Shown: positions 32,879 through 34,361 of the stretch, one piece after another | Position numbering within the stretch: position 1 is the stretch's first letter | Layout: every line of letters starts with the position of its first letter | Assembly: GCA_013151865.1 (NCBI GenBank) | Contig: JAADHN010000143.1 | Coordinates: 1 to 34,361 of the forward strand | Length of the DNA: 34,361 nucleotides | Reading direction: 5' to 3' | Origin: Kiritimatiellota bacterium | Lineage (GTDB): Bacteria; Verrucomicrobiota; Lentisphaeria; Oligosphaerales; JAADHN01 | Translations under genes and position numbers: made by a program | The notes under the pieces: generated by a model | Database searches by the model: none | Told to the model about the DNA's origin: nothing | Seen by the model: the letters and a program-made list of their open reading frames with translations, nothing else

Positions 32879-32995
32879 TCCGTCGGCTGCCGTCCGCAAC
32901 CTGTCGGCTCCACAAACAGGGCTGTTCATCATGCTCGTTCCGGGGGCATCGCGGACCGGAATCAGCGGTGTAATGCCTCAGTCTCGTGGCGCGGC

Positions 32996-33202
32996 TCACG
33001 AGGACGTCTGCCCTCCAGCATTGACTTCAGGGGGGCTTAAGACCAGGGCCCGGAGCGGCGGGCGGTGGGCGGCGAGGATCAGATGCCCGCAAAAAGACTC
33101 GTACCGGTCCAGCCACCACTTGTCGCCGAGTTTCCATCACTCGCGGATGCTGCACAGCGCCGGCTTTCCGTCCGGCATGAGAAGGACGAGTCCCTTGTCC
33201 AT
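32996..33202 (-). pseudogene. Small gene interrupted by an in-frame TGA
   Basis: From ATG 33202 the frame encodes MDKGLVLLMPDGKPALCSIRE (21 residues), then TGA at 33139-33137. It continues in the same frame with protein-like sequence (WKLGDKWWLDRYESFCGHL and on) for 46 residues to a second TGA at 32998-32996. Family unknown. The downstream part is rich in Trp and aromatic residues and looks genuinely coding, so a point nonsense mutation (for example TGG to TGA) is the simplest reading. It lies 26 bp after the similarly broken upstream gene. Confidence 0.45.
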
Positions 33203-33228
33203 GAAGCCGTCCGCGACTTTCTTCTTCT

Positions 33229-34113
33229 TCAGTCGGCGGGGGGCTCGGTCGGGCGCGGAGCATCCGCGGGAAGGTAATACTTGGCGAGCCACGGCGGGAA
33301 CAGGGGATTGGTGCGGGAATGAGTCCGGCGAAGGTACTTGATGTACTCCTTACGCCGGCGCACGGTCTCGGGGTCGGTGATCGTCTGAGTGGCGACAACG
33401 TACTTGAGCCGCGCATATCGTGAAAACCTCGACCATGGAAATTGGTCTATGAATTGCGCCAATTCCTTCCGGTAGCGGGCATCAGTTATCGGTTTCTGTC
33501 CCTGATACGTGATAGTGTACCAGGAATGTTTTTTCTTTCCCCCGAACATGTACTCGAACGCTTCTTTGTCCTGGGCCCGACCCGTCTTGAACGTTACGTT
33601 GATTTCGATCTCGTTTGTGTAAAGCGACGTTCCCCGCCAGCTGGGAAGATAGAACCGTATCTTCCATTTCCCCGGAGTGAAAATCGGCTTCTTAATCCAA
33701 TAGGGAATATAATCCCATGTCGGGATCATCTTGCGAAAGACGATCCGCTGGTGCGACGGGACCTTAACCGGCGGCGCGGGGGCCATCAGATCGAGAAGCC
33801 CCGTAGGACGGGCTTTCTGCCACTCGGTGACTCGCTTGAACTACAACTGGATCGCATCCTTCCAATGCCCGATCAATGCCACATTGTCCCCATCGGTGTC
33901 GTTCGTGAACATGATTTCGACGATCAGGGGCTCCCCGGGAAGGATGCTGTCCGGATCGTTCCAGAGTTTCAGGTGCACTTTCGGAGGCTTCCATCCACCG
34001 GGCGGGGGAGGAGGGATCGCCGGCCAACAGAAGGAGATCGGCCCGCAGAGCATCAGAAACACCCCGGCGACGCCGCCGACGGTGAAAAGGGAACGTCTTT
34101 TCGGAAAACTCAT
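33229..34113 (-). pseudogene. Secreted beta-sandwich-like protein gene split by one in-frame TAG
   Basis: ATG 34113 has AAGGA about 8 nt upstream. The first 90 codons encode a signal or anchor segment (FTVGGVAGVFLMLCGPISFC) followed by VHLKLWNDPDSILPGEPLIVEIMFTNDT, an Ig-like beta-sandwich pattern. A TAG at 33843-33841 follows AIQL. The same frame then continues with FKRVTEWQKARPTGLLDLMAPAPPVKV and 185 further codons without any other stop to TGA at 33231-33229. That part includes FTPGKWKIRFYLPSWRGTSLYTNEIEINV, again beta-rich. The total would be 294 codons including the TAG. The function is unknown. A CAG-to-TAG change, a sequencing error or readthrough would each explain it. Confidence 0.65.
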
Positions 34114-34361
34114 TTCGCGCTTCCTTTATCGCTGAACTCAGCAGTCGGTGACTGCGTCGAAAAATGATCTACAATCCGCTATGTTGGAGTTTGTTGGAAG
34201 GGGAAGGAGTGACTCATGATATCAAACTCTACGTCCCGGAATGGACCGTTTCAACCGCGTTTGCAGGAAACGAATCATCTCGCGCGGAGACACGGAGGAA
34301 GACGGAGACGGTGGAAGGAGAAACGAGCCCCGGGAAGAACGCCGTCCGAGTCCCGGCTTCA

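Noticed and set aside
32996-34113. Stop-codon reassignment (TAG or TGA read as an amino acid)
   Set aside because: TGA and TAG end many intact genes in the window at the expected family lengths (for example argF and htpG), so reassignment is not supported.
34216-34361. Plus-strand open frame with AAGGAG and ATG running off the right edge
   Set aside because: The ribosome binding site is good, but the 48 codons encode a very basic, low-complexity sequence driven by purine-rich DNA (repeated GGAGA-like runs) with no family resemblance. Too little is visible to call a gene.

Overview
The window is about 34 kb of GC-rich, densely coding bacterial DNA. It looks chromosomal: no transposase, integrase, CRISPR array, rRNA or convincing tRNA is visible. 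The mix of genes is typical of the PVC superphylum (Planctomycetota, Lentisphaerota, Kiritimatiellota) or similar polysaccharide-degrading lineages: secreted beta-helix and TIM-barrel glycosidase-like proteins, Gfo/Idh/MocA and DegT proteins, a secreted FAD oxidoreductase, SGNH hydrolase and stomatin-family genes. No marker gene fixes the phylum, so this is an inference.

Layout. From 3 to 5191 (minus strand): htpG (Hsp90), a coiled-coil/NYN-nuclease protein, and a lipoprotein sugar-binding protein of the RhaS/LsrB type. From 5642 to 6406 (plus): a secreted SGNH hydrolase whose sequence blocks are in circularly permuted order. From 6626 to 14063 (minus): a GHL6/GH29-like TIM-barrel protein, argF and pyrB in tandem, a secreted glycosidase-like protein and an ADP-ribose-type Nudix hydrolase. 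From 14445 to 24389 (plus): an aldo/keto reductase, a GH141-like beta-helix protein with a CBM9/DOMON-like tail, an AAC(3)-fold acetyltransferase, a secreted double-FAD oxidoreductase with HEAT-like repeats, and a DegT aminotransferase. From 24546 to 25183 (minus): a small nucleotidyltransferase coupled to a tiny upstream gene.

The most unusual region is 25392 to 30832 (minus). It is a tightly overlapping four-gene operon. Its first gene fuses a complete P1B-type metal ATPase to a ninth membrane segment and a whole HflK-like SPFH (band-7) domain. Separate HflC-like and HflK-like genes and a small membrane-anchored NTF2-like protein follow. The predicted topology places all three SPFH domains outside the inner membrane, which suggests a metal pump built into an SPFH ring or cage.

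The right end holds an intergenic kilobase with two copies of a 38-bp double-hairpin unit, a Gfo/Idh/MocA oxidoreductase, and two adjacent minus-strand genes that are each broken by a single in-frame stop codon. The carbohydrate genes (binding protein, glycosidase-like proteins, AKR, Gfo/Idh/MocA) fit uptake and breakdown of complex glycans. The DegT, AAC(3) and dehydrogenase genes could act together on an amino sugar or aminocyclitol, but that is inference only.
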